A stretch of DNA of 64,000 bases from Streptomyces aureus (GCF_000725495.1 NZ_KL647041.1:64721-128720); one strand, 5' to 3'. Numbered from the stretch's first letter, positions 49,020-59,300 are shown. Notes: a model not told the origin generated them from the sequence alone. Numbers and translations are program-made.

Positions 49020-49056
49020 AAGAGGCCCGTTCCCACCCAGTGGGAGCGGGCCTCTT
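49020..49056 (+). terminator. Hairpin terminator of tRNA-Ala
   Basis: The arms AAGAGGCCCGTTCCCAC and GTGGGAGCGGGCCTCTT pair over 17 bp with one G-T, directly after the tRNA. Confidence 0.87.
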
Positions 49057-49203
49057 GCCATGTCCGGAAACGGTGGCGGCAACTCCCGCCGGTGGCCCCG
49101 GAACTGGCGGTCCCTCGGCCGCCGCCCGACGGCGAGGGCCCGGAGGACGCCGGGACGCGCTCGGACCGCCGGGGCGCGGCCGGAAGGGGCACCGCCCCGG
49201 CGC

Positions 49204-49680
49204 CTAGAGGGCCTTGGCGTAGCAGAGGCTCAGTTCGTGGAAGCGGTAGTAGCCGAACTTGGCGCACGGCTCGTAGCCGCTCGACGCGTACAGGGCGACC
49301 GCCTCGGGCTGCTTGGAGCCCGTCTCCAGGACCATCCGGGTGCGGCCGGCGGCGCGGGCGTCCTCCTCCAGCGCGGCCAGTATGCGCCGGGCGAGTCCGA
49401 GGCCGCGGGCCTCGGGGACCACGTACATGCGCTTGAGCTCGGCGTCGCCGTCCGCGTAGCCCTCGTCGTTCTCGTCCTGGGTGCGCCAGCCGCCCGTGGC
49501 CACCGGGCGCTCCCGCTCGTCGTAGGCGATCAGGTAGAGCCCGAACGGCGGGACGAACATCCGCGCGTCCAGATGCGTGGCGTCGCCGCCGTCGCCGTAG
49601 CGCTCGGCGTATTCGGCCTGGACCTGGTCGTTGAGCTTCACGGCGTCGGGGTGGTCGAAGGTGACCGGGCGGAAATTCAT
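49204..49680 (-). CDS. GNAT-family N-acetyltransferase
   Basis: A 158-residue acetyltransferase. The acetyl-CoA signature is LKRMYVVPEARGLGLARRILAALEEDARAAG, and the following RMVLETGSKQPEAVALYASSGYEPCAKFGYYR is the usual C-terminal part. The start is ATG 49680. Substrates of this subgroup are unassigned. It is flanked by tRNA-Ala and divergent exonuclease III. Confidence 0.88.
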   Translation of the reverse strand: MNFRPVTFDHPDAVKLNDQVQAEYAERYGDGGDATHLDARMFVPPFGLYLIAYDERERPVATGGWRTQDENDEGYADGDAELKRMYVVPEARGLGLARRILAALEEDARAAGRTRMVLETGSKQPEAVALYASSGYEPCAKFGYYRFHELSLCYAKAL

Positions 49681-49796
49681 GCGTAATACCGTACATCTAT
49701 GCGATTGCCGAAAGGGGGCCCGGCCGATTCCGCCGGCCGGCCGGGCCGCCGTAGATCGAGTTCTTGACGGCCCCGCGGATTAAGTATCGTGCCCGG

Positions 49797-50600
49797 GTGC
49801 TGACTGTGACCTCTGTGAATGTGAACGGGCTCCGTGCCGCCGCGAAGAAGGGTTTCGTGGAGTGGCTCGCGGAGACCTCCGCGGACGTGCTGTGCCTCCA
49901 GGAGGTGCGAGCGGAGCCCGGGCAGCTTCCTGAGGAGGTACGGGCGCCGGAGGGCTGGCACGTCGTGCACGCCCCGGCCGCCGCCAAGGGCCGCGCGGGT
50001 GTGTCCCTTTACACACGCCGCGAGCCCGACCGGGTCCGGATCGGCTTCGGGTCCGAGGAGTTCGACTCCACCGGGCGCTACGTCGAGGCGGACCTGCCCG
50101 GTGTCACCGTCGCGAGCCTCTACCTGCCCTCGGGCGAGGTCGGCACCGAGCGGCAGGACGAGAAGGTCCGGTTCATGGACGCGTTCCTCACGTACCTGAA
50201 GGGGCTGCGGGAGCGGGCCGCCGCCGACGGGCGCGAGGTCGTCGTCTGCGGGGACTGGAACATCGCCCACCAGGAGGCCGACCTCAAGAACTGGCGCGCC
50301 AACCGCAAGAACTCCGGCTTCCTGCCCGAGGAACGGGAGTGGCTCGGCCGCGTCCTCGACACCGAGGACGGCGGCTACGTCGACGTCGTACGCGCCCTGC
50401 ACCCGGACACCGAGGGCCCGTACACGTGGTGGTCGTACCGGGGGCGCGCTTTCGACAACGATTCGGGTTGGAGGATCGACCTTCAGATCACCACCCCGCG
50501 GCTCGCGGGCAAGGCCCTCAAGGGCTACGTGGAGCGGGCCGCCAGCCATGGGGAGCGCTGGTCGGACCATGCTCCCGTCACGGTGGTCTACGACATCTGA
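49797..50600 (+). CDS. Exodeoxyribonuclease III (AP endonuclease)
   Basis: A 267-residue Mg-dependent DNA repair nuclease that cuts at abasic sites and removes 3'-blocked nucleotides. Motifs are TSVNVNGLRAAAKKG, VLCLQEVRAE (metal Glu), ASLYLPSG, VVVCGDWNIAHQEADLKNWRANRKNSGF, GWRIDLQI and RWSDHAPVTV (catalytic His). GTG 49797 (VLTVTSVNVNG) is chosen because the motif start lies immediately after it; an upstream frame to 49764 would add 11 residues. Confidence 0.93.
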   Translation: MLTVTSVNVNGLRAAAKKGFVEWLAETSADVLCLQEVRAEPGQLPEEVRAPEGWHVVHAPAAAKGRAGVSLYTRREPDRVRIGFGSEEFDSTGRYVEADLPGVTVASLYLPSGEVGTERQDEKVRFMDAFLTYLKGLRERAAADGREVVVCGDWNIAHQEADLKNWRANRKNSGFLPEEREWLGRVLDTEDGGYVDVVRALHPDTEGPYTWWSYRGRAFDNDSGWRIDLQITTPRLAGKALKGYVERAASHGERWSDHAPVTVVYDI

Positions 50601-50634
50601 TCCGGCCGGGCCCGCGCACGGCCCGCGGGTGTGC

Positions 50635-51162
50635 TCAGTGGTGTACGGGCAGGCCGGGGCGGTGGTGGAGCATGGCCGCGAGGACCGCCTCGGGGGATGC
50701 GGGCAGGGTGTTCGTGGCCAGGGTGGCCGGGCCGAAGCCCAGGCGGGCGTTCATGGCGGCGGTGCTGCGGACCAGCCGGGGTGCCCGGGTCAGATAGGCA
50801 TCAGGATCGTGCAGCACCAGTTCGATGAACCGCTGCGAGGTGGTGCGCACCTGCTGCTCGCGTATCCGCACGGCGGCTATCTCGTCCCAGCCGAACCGGC
50901 CCAGCCGTACGTGCTCCACTCCCGTGTCGTCCAGCACCAGTTCCGGCCGGTCGTCCAGCAGGCGCCGGGCGAGGAGCACCGCGCACAGTCCGAAGAACGG
51001 CACGGTCACCGCCCCCGCGGCCGTCATCTTCAGGGTGCTGTGGGCGACCAGGAGGGCGATGCCCACGGCGACGAAGGCCAGGGCGCCGGCCAGCATGGCC
51101 CACGTCCGTCCTTTGGCGAGGGGGAAGACCGTCGGGTGCCGCGGAGTGCCGTTGTCGATCAC
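50635..51162 (-). CDS. STM3941-like membrane protein with PH-like domain
   Basis: A 175-residue protein. Two adjacent helices (about residues 20-65: AMLAGALAFVAVGIALLV and AVTVPFFGLCAVLLA) precede a cytosolic region resembling a PH-like fold (LVLDDTGVEHVRLGRFGWDEIAAVRIREQQV...RFIELVLHDPDAYL). This layout matches the STM3941 family of unknown function. GTG 51162 is the likely start. Confidence 0.75.
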   Translation of the reverse strand: MIDNGTPRHPTVFPLAKGRTWAMLAGALAFVAVGIALLVAHSTLKMTAAGAVTVPFFGLCAVLLARRLLDDRPELVLDDTGVEHVRLGRFGWDEIAAVRIREQQVRTTSQRFIELVLHDPDAYLTRAPRLVRSTAAMNARLGFGPATLATNTLPASPEAVLAAMLHHRPGLPVHH

Positions 51163-51205
51163 GGGCTCAGACGATAGGGCCGAAGCCCTCGCCCGCGGAA
51201 GCGTT

Positions 51206-52069
51206 TCAGGGCAGGTGCTTGCGCAGGCGGCGGTCCATCGCCATCGACAGTTCCGCCTCCACCACGCTCTTGGCCAGGGGGCGCAGGCGCTGGAGGTCGT
51301 CGGGGGTGCGGTCCTCGGTGAGGACGAGGCTGGTGAAGAGCTCGGCCAGGGCCTCGGTGTGCTCGCGGACGCGGCGGGCCGCCGTCAGGACGTCGGCGAG
51401 CGGGATGCCCTCGCGGACCAGGGCGGCCGAGACGTCCAGCAGGCGGCGGCTGATGTGCACGATCTCGCCGCCGTCCGTGCCCAGGTAGCCGAGGTCGAGT
51501 GCCGCGGCGAGGTTCTCGCCGGTCGCCTGGCCCACGAAGACGTCGGCCAGTTCCTCGGGGGAGAGACGGACCGGGGTCTCCTCGGTCGGCTCGCCGAGGC
51601 CGAGCAGTTCGCCGACGTCACGGCCGTGGTCGAAGGCCTCGGCGAGTTCCGCGATGCCGTTCAGGGTGTGACCGCGTTCCAGCAGCGCCGAGATGGTGCG
51701 CAGCCGGGCCAGGTGGGTGTCGTCGTACCAGGCGATGCGGCCCTCGCGCCGCGGCGGCGGTATGAGCTTGCGTTCCCGGTAGAAGCGCAGGGTGCGCACG
51801 GTGATGCCGGCCTCCTCGGCCAGCTCCTCCATGCGGTACTCGCGGGGGCGGCGGCCGGGCTCCGGGGCGGGAGCCGGGGTGCCGGTGGGCGGCCGGGTGG
51901 AGCGGGCGGTGCCGGTGGGGTGCGGGGAGCCGGTGGCACCCGGGGGCGGGCCGGAGGCGGGGTCCGGTGTCGTGCGCGGCGGCGCGTCCGGCCGGCGTTC
52001 GCCGGACTTCCGCGTCTCCGCGCCTCCTTCGCGCGTCCGCGCGCCGCGCTTTCCTGATCCCTCGGCCAC
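51206..52069 (-). CDS. MerR-family regulator with long disordered N-terminus
   Basis: A 287-residue regulator. Residues 1-76 are a Pro/Thr/Arg-rich disordered lead, unusual because MerR proteins normally begin with the helix-turn-helix. Residues about 77-145 are the MerR DNA-binding domain (YRMEELAEEAGITVRTLRFYRERKLIPPPRREGRIAWYDDTHLARLRTI). The C-terminal helical part (about 170-287) has no cysteine-rich metal site, so it probably senses an organic ligand. GTG 52069 gives the whole frame; a shorter start near the domain is possible. It is divergent from the monooxygenase operon. Confidence 0.85.
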   Translation of the reverse strand: MAEGSGKRGARTREGGAETRKSGERRPDAPPRTTPDPASGPPPGATGSPHPTGTARSTRPPTGTPAPAPEPGRRPREYRMEELAEEAGITVRTLRFYRERKLIPPPRREGRIAWYDDTHLARLRTISALLERGHTLNGIAELAEAFDHGRDVGELLGLGEPTEETPVRLSPEELADVFVGQATGENLAAALDLGYLGTDGGEIVHISRRLLDVSAALVREGIPLADVLTAARRVREHTEALAELFTSLVLTEDRTPDDLQRLRPLAKSVVEAELSMAMDRRLRKHLP

Positions 52070-52155
52070 GTCCGCACCCTACGTCGTACCCCCGGTAACT
52101 TTCCCGGCCGCGACCCCTACCCATGAGTACGAAGCTGCTCTACCCTCCCGATTGT

Positions 52156-52171
52156 GCCAGTGTTCACTGGC
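52156..52171. promoter_or_regulatory. Palindrome in MerR/monooxygenase divergent promoter
   Basis: GCCAGTG-TT-CACTGGC, perfect 7-bp arms, lies 30 bp before the monooxygenase start. MerR proteins bind such short dyads between promoter elements, so this is the best candidate operator. Confidence 0.5.
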
Positions 52172-52200
52172 GGGATCGTACGGGCCAGGGAGGCGTCGGG

Positions 52201-53757
52201 ATGACCGAGCACGAGCATGTACGGGTGGCGGTGATCGGATCCGGGTTCGGCGGGCTGGGTGCCGCCGTACGGCTGCGACGCGAAGGGATCACCGACTTCG
52301 TGGTCCTGGAGCGGGCCGGCGGCGTCGGCGGCACCTGGCGCGACAACAGCTATCCCGGGTGCGCCTGCGATGTCCCCTCGCACCTGTACTCGTTCTCGTT
52401 CGCGCCCAACCCCGAGTGGCCGCGCACCTTCTCCGGCCAGGAGCACATCCGCGCCTACCTGGAGCACGTGGCGGACGTCTTCGGACTGCGGCCGCACCTG
52501 CGGTTCGACTCCGAGGTCAAGATGATGACCTGGGACACGGAACGGCTCCACTGGCGCATCGAGACGAGCGCCGGGTTCCTGACCGCGGACGTGGTGGTGT
52601 CCGCGACCGGGCCGCTCTCCGACCCGAAGATCCCCTCGGTCCCGGGGATCGAGACGTTCACCGGAAAGGTGTTCCACTCGGCCCGCTGGGACCACGACTA
52701 CGACCTGCGCGGCAAGCGGGTGGCCATGATCGGCACCGGGGCCTCGGCCATCCAGATCGTGCCCGCGATCCAGCCGGACGTCGCCAGGCTGACCCTGTTC
52801 CAGCGGACCCCGCCGTGGGTGATGCCCCGGGTCGACCGGGCCATCACCGGAGCGGAGCGGTGGCTGCACCGGCAGCTGCCGTTCACCGCCCAGGCCCGGC
52901 GGGGACTCCTCTGGGGCATCCGCGAACTCCAGGTGCAGGCCTTCACCAAGCGGCCGAACGAACTCGGCCTGGTCGAGCGGCTGGCCAAGCGGAACCTCGG
53001 GCGGGCCGTGAAGGACCCCGAACTGCGCCGGAAGCTGACGCCCGACTACCGGATCGGCTGCAAGCGCATCCTGCTGTCCAACACCTACTACCCGGCGCTC
53101 ACCCGGCCCAACGTGGACGTGGTCGCCTCCGGGCTCGAGCGGATCGAGGGCTCCACCGTGATCGCCGCGGACGGCACCCGGGCGGAGGTGGACGCGATCG
53201 TCTTCGGCACCGGCTTCCACGTCACCGACATGCCGATCGCCGAGCGTGTCGTGGGCGCGGACGGCCGGACGCTTGCGCAGGCCTGGGAGACCGGTATGAA
53301 GTCGCTGCGCGGTGCCACCGCGGCCGGCTTCCCCAACTGGATGACGATCATCGGTCCCAACACCGGACTCGGGAACTCCTCGATGATCCTGATGATCGAG
53401 TCCCAGCTGAACTACATGGCGGACTTCGTGCGCCAGCTGGGCGTCCTCGGCGGACGCGTGGCGCTCGACGCCCGCCCCGGCGCGGTGGACGCCTGGAACC
53501 ACCGGGTCCAGGAACGCATGAAGCGCACGGTGTGGAGCACCGGCGGCTGCACCAGCTGGTACCTGGACGCCAACGGCGTCAACACGACCGTGTGGCCCGG
53601 CACGACGACCGAGTTCCGGGGCGCCACGCGCCGCGTCGACCTGGGGGAGTACGACGTGCTGCGCGCGGCGGACCCCGCCCCGGGAGAGACGTCCGCGGCC
53701 GCACCCGCGCCGCGTACGAAGGGCACCCGCACCAAGAAGGTGGAGGCAGGAGCGTGA
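52201..53757 (+). CDS. Flavin monooxygenase, type I Baeyer-Villiger type
   Basis: A 518-residue FAD/NADPH enzyme. The FAD Rossmann motif GSGFGGLG (about residue 15), VGGTWRDNSYPGCACD, the fingerprint FTGKVFHSARWD (FxGxxxHxxxW, about 152-163) and the second Rossmann motif GTGASAIQ identify a type I Baeyer-Villiger monooxygenase, which inserts oxygen next to a ketone to make an ester. ATG 52201 follows GGGAGG at a good distance; an in-frame ATG 52123 is less likely because it precedes the palindrome. The hydrolase gene overlaps the stop. Confidence 0.92.
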   Translation: MTEHEHVRVAVIGSGFGGLGAAVRLRREGITDFVVLERAGGVGGTWRDNSYPGCACDVPSHLYSFSFAPNPEWPRTFSGQEHIRAYLEHVADVFGLRPHLRFDSEVKMMTWDTERLHWRIETSAGFLTADVVVSATGPLSDPKIPSVPGIETFTGKVFHSARWDHDYDLRGKRVAMIGTGASAIQIVPAIQPDVARLTLFQRTPPWVMPRVDRAITGAERWLHRQLPFTAQARRGLLWGIRELQVQAFTKRPNELGLVERLAKRNLGRAVKDPELRRKLTPDYRIGCKRILLSNTYYPALTRPNVDVVASGLERIEGSTVIAADGTRAEVDAIVFGTGFHVTDMPIAERVVGADGRTLAQAWETGMKSLRGATAAGFPNWMTIIGPNTGLGNSSMILMIESQLNYMADFVRQLGVLGGRVALDARPGAVDAWNHRVQERMKRTVWSTGGCTSWYLDANGVNTTVWPGTTTEFRGATRRVDLGEYDVLRAADPAPGETSAAAPAPRTKGTRTKKVEAGA

Positions 53758-54794
53758 GCCGACCGACGGACGAGGCCCGTGAGGCGTACGCGCCTCCGGT
53801 GCCCGCACGGGAACTGATCGCGCACTCCGCGGACGGCGCGCGGCTGCACGTCGAGGTGCACGGACCCGAGGACGCCCCGCCGGTCGTCCTCGCGCACGGC
53901 TGGACCTGCTCGACCGCCTTCTGGGCGGCGCAGATCCGCGACCTCGCCGCCGACCACCGGGTCATCGCCTACGACCAGCGCGGGCACGGGCGCAGCCCCG
54001 CGAGCGACGCGTGCAGCACCGAGGCGCTGGCCGACGACCTGGAGGCGGTGCTCGCGGCCACGCTCGCGCCGGGCGAGAAGGCCGTGCTCGCGGGCCACTC
54101 CATGGGCGGCATGACGCTGATGGCGGCCTCGGCGCGACCGCGGTTCCGGGAGCACGCGGCGGCGGCCCTGCTGTGCAGCACGGGCAGCACGCGGCTCGTC
54201 GAGGAGGCGCGGGTGGTGCCCGGGCGGGCCGGACGGTTCCGCACGCGCGTCACCGGCGCCGTGCTCGGCTCGCGCGCGCCGCTCGGGCCCGTCACTCCGG
54301 TCGCCCGGCGGATCCTCAAGTACGCGACCATGGGCCCCGGTTCGTCCCCCGCGATGGTGGACGCGTGCGCGCGGATCGTGCACGCCTGTCCGCGGACCGT
54401 GCGCCACGCCTGGTCCGTCGTGCTCTCCACGCTCGATCTCGACGCGGGGGTGCGGGAGTTGAGGGTGCCGACGGCGGTGATCTCGGGAACGGTGGACCGG
54501 ATGACGCCGGTCGTGCACGCGCGGGCGCTGGTGGCGGCGCTGCCGAACTGTGTCGGCAGCACCGAGCTGCCCGGGCTCGGGCACATGACACCGGTGGAGG
54601 CGCCGGAGCTGGTGACGGCCCGCATCCGCGAACTCGTGAGCGCGTACGCGGGTCCCGCCGGGGCGCACGGCCCGGCCAAGGACGCCGGGACCGCCGTGGA
54701 CACGGCCGGACGGGCCGCGGGGGAGACCGCCGCGGTGACCGTCGAGGCCGGCGAGAAGACCGCAGAGACCGCAGGGATCAAGGAGGGCGCATGA
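53754..54794 (+). CDS. Alpha/beta hydrolase
   Basis: A 346-residue serine hydrolase. The oxyanion region is VVLAHGWTCSTAFW, the nucleophile elbow is AGHSMGGMT (Ser near residue 117), the acid is likely Asp in VISGTVDRMTP and the base is His in PGLGHMTPVE. The last 50 residues are Ala/Thr/Glu-rich and disordered. GTG 53754 overlaps the monooxygenase stop (GTGA). After a Baeyer-Villiger step the natural role is to hydrolyse the ester product; this is inferred from order. It overlaps the next gene by four bases. Confidence 0.9.
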   Translation: MSRPTDEAREAYAPPVPARELIAHSADGARLHVEVHGPEDAPPVVLAHGWTCSTAFWAAQIRDLAADHRVIAYDQRGHGRSPASDACSTEALADDLEAVLAATLAPGEKAVLAGHSMGGMTLMAASARPRFREHAAAALLCSTGSTRLVEEARVVPGRAGRFRTRVTGAVLGSRAPLGPVTPVARRILKYATMGPGSSPAMVDACARIVHACPRTVRHAWSVVLSTLDLDAGVRELRVPTAVISGTVDRMTPVVHARALVAALPNCVGSTELPGLGHMTPVEAPELVTARIRELVSAYAGPAGAHGPAKDAGTAVDTAGRAAGETAAVTVEAGEKTAETAGIKEGA

Positions 54795-55675
54795 GCAGGG
54801 TGAGCCTGGAAGGGCAGGTCGCCGTCGTCACGGGGGCCGCGCGGGGTGTCGGTGAACTCCTCGCGCGCAAGCTCTCCGCGCGCGGGGCGAAGGTCGCGCT
54901 GGTCGGCCTGGAGGCCGAGGAGCTGAAGCAGGTCTCGGAGCGGCTGCGCGGCGAGAGCGACCACTGGTACGCCGACGTCACCGATCACGAGGCGATGACG
55001 CGGGTGGCCAGGGAGGTGAAGGAGCGGTTCGGGAAGGTGGACGTCGTCGTCGCGAACGCCGGTGTGGCGAGCGGCGGGCCCTTCCTGGACTCCGACCCGG
55101 TCGCCTGGCGGCGGGTGATCGAGGTGAACCTGATCGGATCGGCGGTCACCGCGCGGGCGTTCCTGCCGGCGCTGATGGAGAGCCGGGGCTATCTGCTCCA
55201 GATCGCGTCGCTGGCCGCGATGACCCCCGCCCCCATGATGTCGGCGTACTGCGCCTCCAAGTCCGGTGTGGAGGCGTACGCGCACAGTCTGCGGGCCGAG
55301 GTAGGCCACAAGGGCGTGCGCGTCGGCGTCGGTTATCTGTCCTGGACCGACACCGACATGGTGCGGGGCGCCGATCAGGACGACGTGATGCGGGAGTTGA
55401 GGCAGCGGCTGCCGTGGCCGTCCAACAAGACGTATCCGCTCGGTCCGGCCGTCGACCGGATCGTGGCCGGCATCGAGCGCCGCTCCAGCCATGTGTACGC
55501 GCAGTGGTGGCTGCGCGGGATGCAGGGGATCCGCGGGTACCTGCCGGGCGTGATCGGGTCGGTGGGACAGCGTGAGATGCGACGGTTCGAACCGCGCCTG
55601 GGCGCCGTGCGGACGGGGCTGGTGGGAGCGGGCGGAGCGGCCGACGAACAGGAGCGGAAGTCCCCGGCTCCCTGA
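54791..55675 (+). CDS. Short-chain dehydrogenase/reductase
   Basis: A 294-residue SDR. The cofactor loop is VVTGAARGVGE, the NAG motif is VVVANAGVASGG, and the catalytic Ser (IASLAAM) and YCASK are in place. The segment RGADQDD and a longer C-terminal tail resemble the SadH-type SDRs. ATG 54791 overlaps the hydrolase stop. It probably oxidises or reduces an alcohol/ketone pair in the same pathway as the monooxygenase. Confidence 0.92.
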   Translation: MSRVSLEGQVAVVTGAARGVGELLARKLSARGAKVALVGLEAEELKQVSERLRGESDHWYADVTDHEAMTRVAREVKERFGKVDVVVANAGVASGGPFLDSDPVAWRRVIEVNLIGSAVTARAFLPALMESRGYLLQIASLAAMTPAPMMSAYCASKSGVEAYAHSLRAEVGHKGVRVGVGYLSWTDTDMVRGADQDDVMRELRQRLPWPSNKTYPLGPAVDRIVAGIERRSSHVYAQWWLRGMQGIRGYLPGVIGSVGQREMRRFEPRLGAVRTGLVGAGGAADEQERKSPAP

Positions 55676-55873
55676 GGCGGCGGGAGGCGCGGAGGAGGTG
55701 TTCCGGGGTGCCCCGAGGGCTCCCCGGAGCCTTCCCACCGGCGCGTCTCACGGTGAGTGACCGACCGAAATGCGTGCTGTGTTCCTGCGTGTCAGTCTGG
55801 TCGAGGCCCGGACGGCCCCCCGATCGGGAGGGGCCGAGGGCCGCATCTCTCACCCGCAACAGGAGTGAATCTC

Positions 55874-56068
55874 ATGAGCATGCAGGACCAGTTCAAGGAC
55901 AAGGCCGAGCGGATGAAGCAGCAGGCCGGCAAGAAGAAGACGCGCCCCGAAGGCCGCCAGGACGAGGCGAGCCGCCGCGCTCCGGCCGGCCGCGACAGCG
56001 CGATGCCGGAGGCGGAGCGCGCTCAGCGTGAGGCCCAGGACCGCTTCGACCAGGACTACGACGCCTGA
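55874..56068 (+). CDS. Small highly charged protein
   Basis: A 64-residue hydrophilic protein at ATG 55874, with AGGAG eight bases upstream. Lys-rich first half (DKAERMKQQAGKKKTRPEGRQ) and acidic second half (EAERAQREAQDRFDQDYDA), helical and without cysteine or membrane parts. Such proteins are common in Streptomyces; the role is unknown. A hairpin terminator follows 22 bp later. Confidence 0.72.
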   Translation: MSMQDQFKDKAERMKQQAGKKKTRPEGRQDEASRRAPAGRDSAMPEAERAQREAQDRFDQDYDA

Positions 56069-56089
56069 TCGAACGGCCTGATCGTCCTG

Positions 56090-56121
56090 AAAGGGGCGCC
56101 CTCTTCGGAGGGCGCCCTTTT
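56090..56121 (+). terminator. Hairpin terminator after small charged-protein gene
   Basis: AAAGGGGCGCCCTC pairs with GAGGGCGCCCTTTT (one bulged G) around TTC, with a T-run. Confidence 0.85.
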
Positions 56122-56323
56122 CGCGCGCCCGCCCGGGCCTGGTGCGGATTCCCTTGCCGTCCAAGGCGGTTGGGCCCGAGGCCGAGGCCGAGGCCGCGAA
56201 CGCCCTCCTTGGCCCCGGCGAACTCCCCTTCCGTGTCCGGCCGACCACCGGCCCGGGCCGCGAACGACTCCGCCCCGGGCCGGTGGTCTGCCCGGGGCGG
56301 GGTGGAGTCGGTTCGTCGATCCG

Positions 56324-59300
56324 TCAGTCCGGCCGCGGGGGGAGCTTCGGCCGTCTTCTGTCGGGCACGTCCGAGTGGTCCGGCGGGGAGGCCGCGGGGT
56401 GGGCGCGCAGCAGGTCGAGGGAGAGCTGGATGGCGTCGTCGAGCTGGGCGTGCCGGCCCTCGGCCCAGTCCAGCGGGGTGCGCAGGATCTCCAGGTCCGG
56501 GGCGACACCGTAGTTCTCCACGGACCAGCCGTAGCTGTCGAACCAGGCGGCGTTCATGGGCACCGTGATGACCGTGCCGTCGCCGAGGCGGTGGCGGCCG
56601 GTCATGCCGACGACACCGCCCCAGGTGCGCTGCCCCACGACCGGACCGAGCTTCAGCAGCTTGAAGGCGGCGGTGATCATGTCGCCGTCGGAGGAGGTCG
56701 CCTCGTCGGCCAGGGCCACCACCGGACCGCGCGGGGCGTTGGAGGCGTACGACACCGGCTGGGCGTCCCGGGTGAGGTCCCAGCCGAGGATCGTGCGGGT
56801 GAGCTTCTCGACGACCAGTTCGCTGATGTGGCCGCCCGCGTTGCCCCGTACGTCGACGATGAGGGCCGGGCGGGAGACCTCCATCCGCAGGTCGCGGTTG
56901 AACTGGGCCCAGCCCGAGCCGCCCATGTCCGGGATGTGCAGATAGCCGCAGTGGCCGCCGCTCAGCTCCCGCACCACCTGGCGGCGTTTGGCCACCCAGT
57001 CCTGGTAGCGCAGCGGGCGTTCGTCGATCAGCGGGACCACGGCCACCCGGCGGGGGCGGCCCTCTCCCTCGGCGGGGGTGAAGGTCAGCTCCACCGTGGT
57101 GCCGCCCGCGCCCGCGAGCAGCGGGTACGGCCCGGTGACCGGGTCCACCGGGCGCCCGTCGACATGGGTGAGGACGGCGCCCTCGCGGATGCCGGTGCCG
57201 GCCAGCGGTGAGCGGGCCTTGGAGTCGGACGAGTCGCCGGGGAGGATCCGCTTGAGCATCCAGCTTTCGTCGCGGCAGACGAAGTTGGCGCCCAGCAGGC
57301 CCTGCCAGCGCTGGTAGTGCGGCGGACCCTCGTTGCGGCGGGCCGGGCTGACGTACGCGTGGGAGGTGCCCAGTTCGCCGAGCACCTCGCGCAGCAGGTC
57401 GGCGAACTCGTCCGGGGAGGAGACCCGTTCGACCAGCGGGCGGTACTGCTCCAGGATCGCGTCCCAGTCGATGCCGCACATGTCCGGGTCCCAGTAGTAG
57501 GCGCGGATGATGCGGCCGGCCTCCGCGTACGCCTGGCGCCACTCGGCGCACGGGTCCACCTCGTGCAGGACGCGGCGCAGATCGATCCAGACGGTGGAGT
57601 CGCCGTCGCCGGACTCGGTCGACGGCACGGCGCGCAGGTCGCCCTCGTCGACGACGACCAGCCGGGAGCCGTCGCCGCTGACGGCGAACCAGTCGAGATG
57701 GTCGACGAGTTCGGACTTCTTCGCCTTGGTGATGTTGAAGTACTCCAGGGTGGGGCGGCCGGTCGTGTCGTCCGGGTTGGCGAACGTCTCGCCCAGCGCG
57801 CCGGAGATCGGCCAGCGCAGCCAGACCAGGCCGCCGCCCGAGACCGGCTGGAGCGCGGAGTACTTGGAGGCGGTGACCGGGAAGGGGGTCACCCGGCTCT
57901 CCAGGCCTTCGAGTTCGACGGTGGTCGCGCTGCCGTCCCCGGCCCCGTCCTCCAGGGGGTCGAGGCCTCCGGCGACCGGCCGCCCGTCGGGGTTCAGCGC
58001 GAACGGGGAGGGGGTGGCCGAGGACAGGGGGACCAGGTAGGGGCGGCAGCCGAGGGGGAAGGACAGGTCCCCGGTGTGCACGTCGTACACCGGGTCGAAG
58101 CCGCGCCAGGACAGGAAGGCGAGATAGCGGCCGTCCCGGGTGAACACCGGATTCTCGTCCTCGAAGCGGCCGTTGGTGACGTCGACGATCAGCCGGTCCT
58201 TTATGCGCGCCATCTTGATCTGGCGCAGGGAGCGCCCGATCCCGGGGTGCGACCAGGTCAGCCAGGCGCCGTCCGGGGAGAAGGCGAGGTCCGTGACCGG
58301 TCCGTTGATGGACCGGATGAGCTCGACGACCTCGCCCGGCTCCGTCCGGGCGGTGTCCCCGGACCGCGTCCCCGCACCGCCTCCCTCGTCCGTCCCGGCC
58401 TCGCTCCCGTCCTCGCCCTCGGCGCCGTCCCCGTCCCCGGACGCGGCCGACGAGGTTCCGCCTGAGTCGCCGGGGACGCCGGCTTCGGCGGCGGCTTCCG
58501 CCGCACCGGCCTCCCGGCTGTCGTCGCCCTCCTCGGGGCCGTCCTCGGAGTCCTCCTCGGACCCGCCGAGTTCGAGCCCGGCCGCCTCCCCCGGCTCCTC
58601 GGTGGCGTCGAGCAGGAGCAGCCGGCCGTCGTTCGAGGCGATGGCGAGCCGCTCGCCCTGGGGGTCGGAGACCAGTTCCTGGACCCGGCCCAGCCGGCCG
58701 GAGGCGAGGCGTCGGGGTTCGCGGGCGCCGCTCGCGCGCGGGAGGTAGGCGATCTCGACGGCGTCCTCGCCGTCCGCGTCGGTGACGTAGGCGACCTGGC
58801 CGCCCGAGCCGAGCATCTCCGGGAGCCGGACCCGTACGCCCGGGGTGTCCGCGATGGTGCGCGCGGGTCCGTCGCGATGGGTGAGCCAGTACAGGCTGCC
58901 GCGGACGACGACCGCGCTGGCCCGGCCCGTGTCGTCGACGGAGATGCTGTCCACGTGCTGGGCGGCCGGCACCGGATAGGTGCGCCGTCCCGCGCGCGGA
59001 CCGCCCAGCTGGACGTTCAGGCGGCGGGGGACGGACTCGGGGGAGAGGTTGTCGACGATCCACAGGTCGCCCGCGCACTGGTAGACGACCCGGGTGCCGT
59101 CCGAGGAGGCGTGCCGGGCGTAGAAGGCGTCGTGGTCGGTGTGGCGGCGCAGGTCGGAGCCGTCGTACGAGCACGAGTAGAGGTTGCCGACGCCCTCGTG
59201 GTCGGAGAGGAACGCGATCCGGCCGCCCGCGAACATCGGGCAGGCGAGATGGCCGCCGAGCTCGGCGACCAGTTGCCGGCCGTGCAGCCAGATACGGCCC

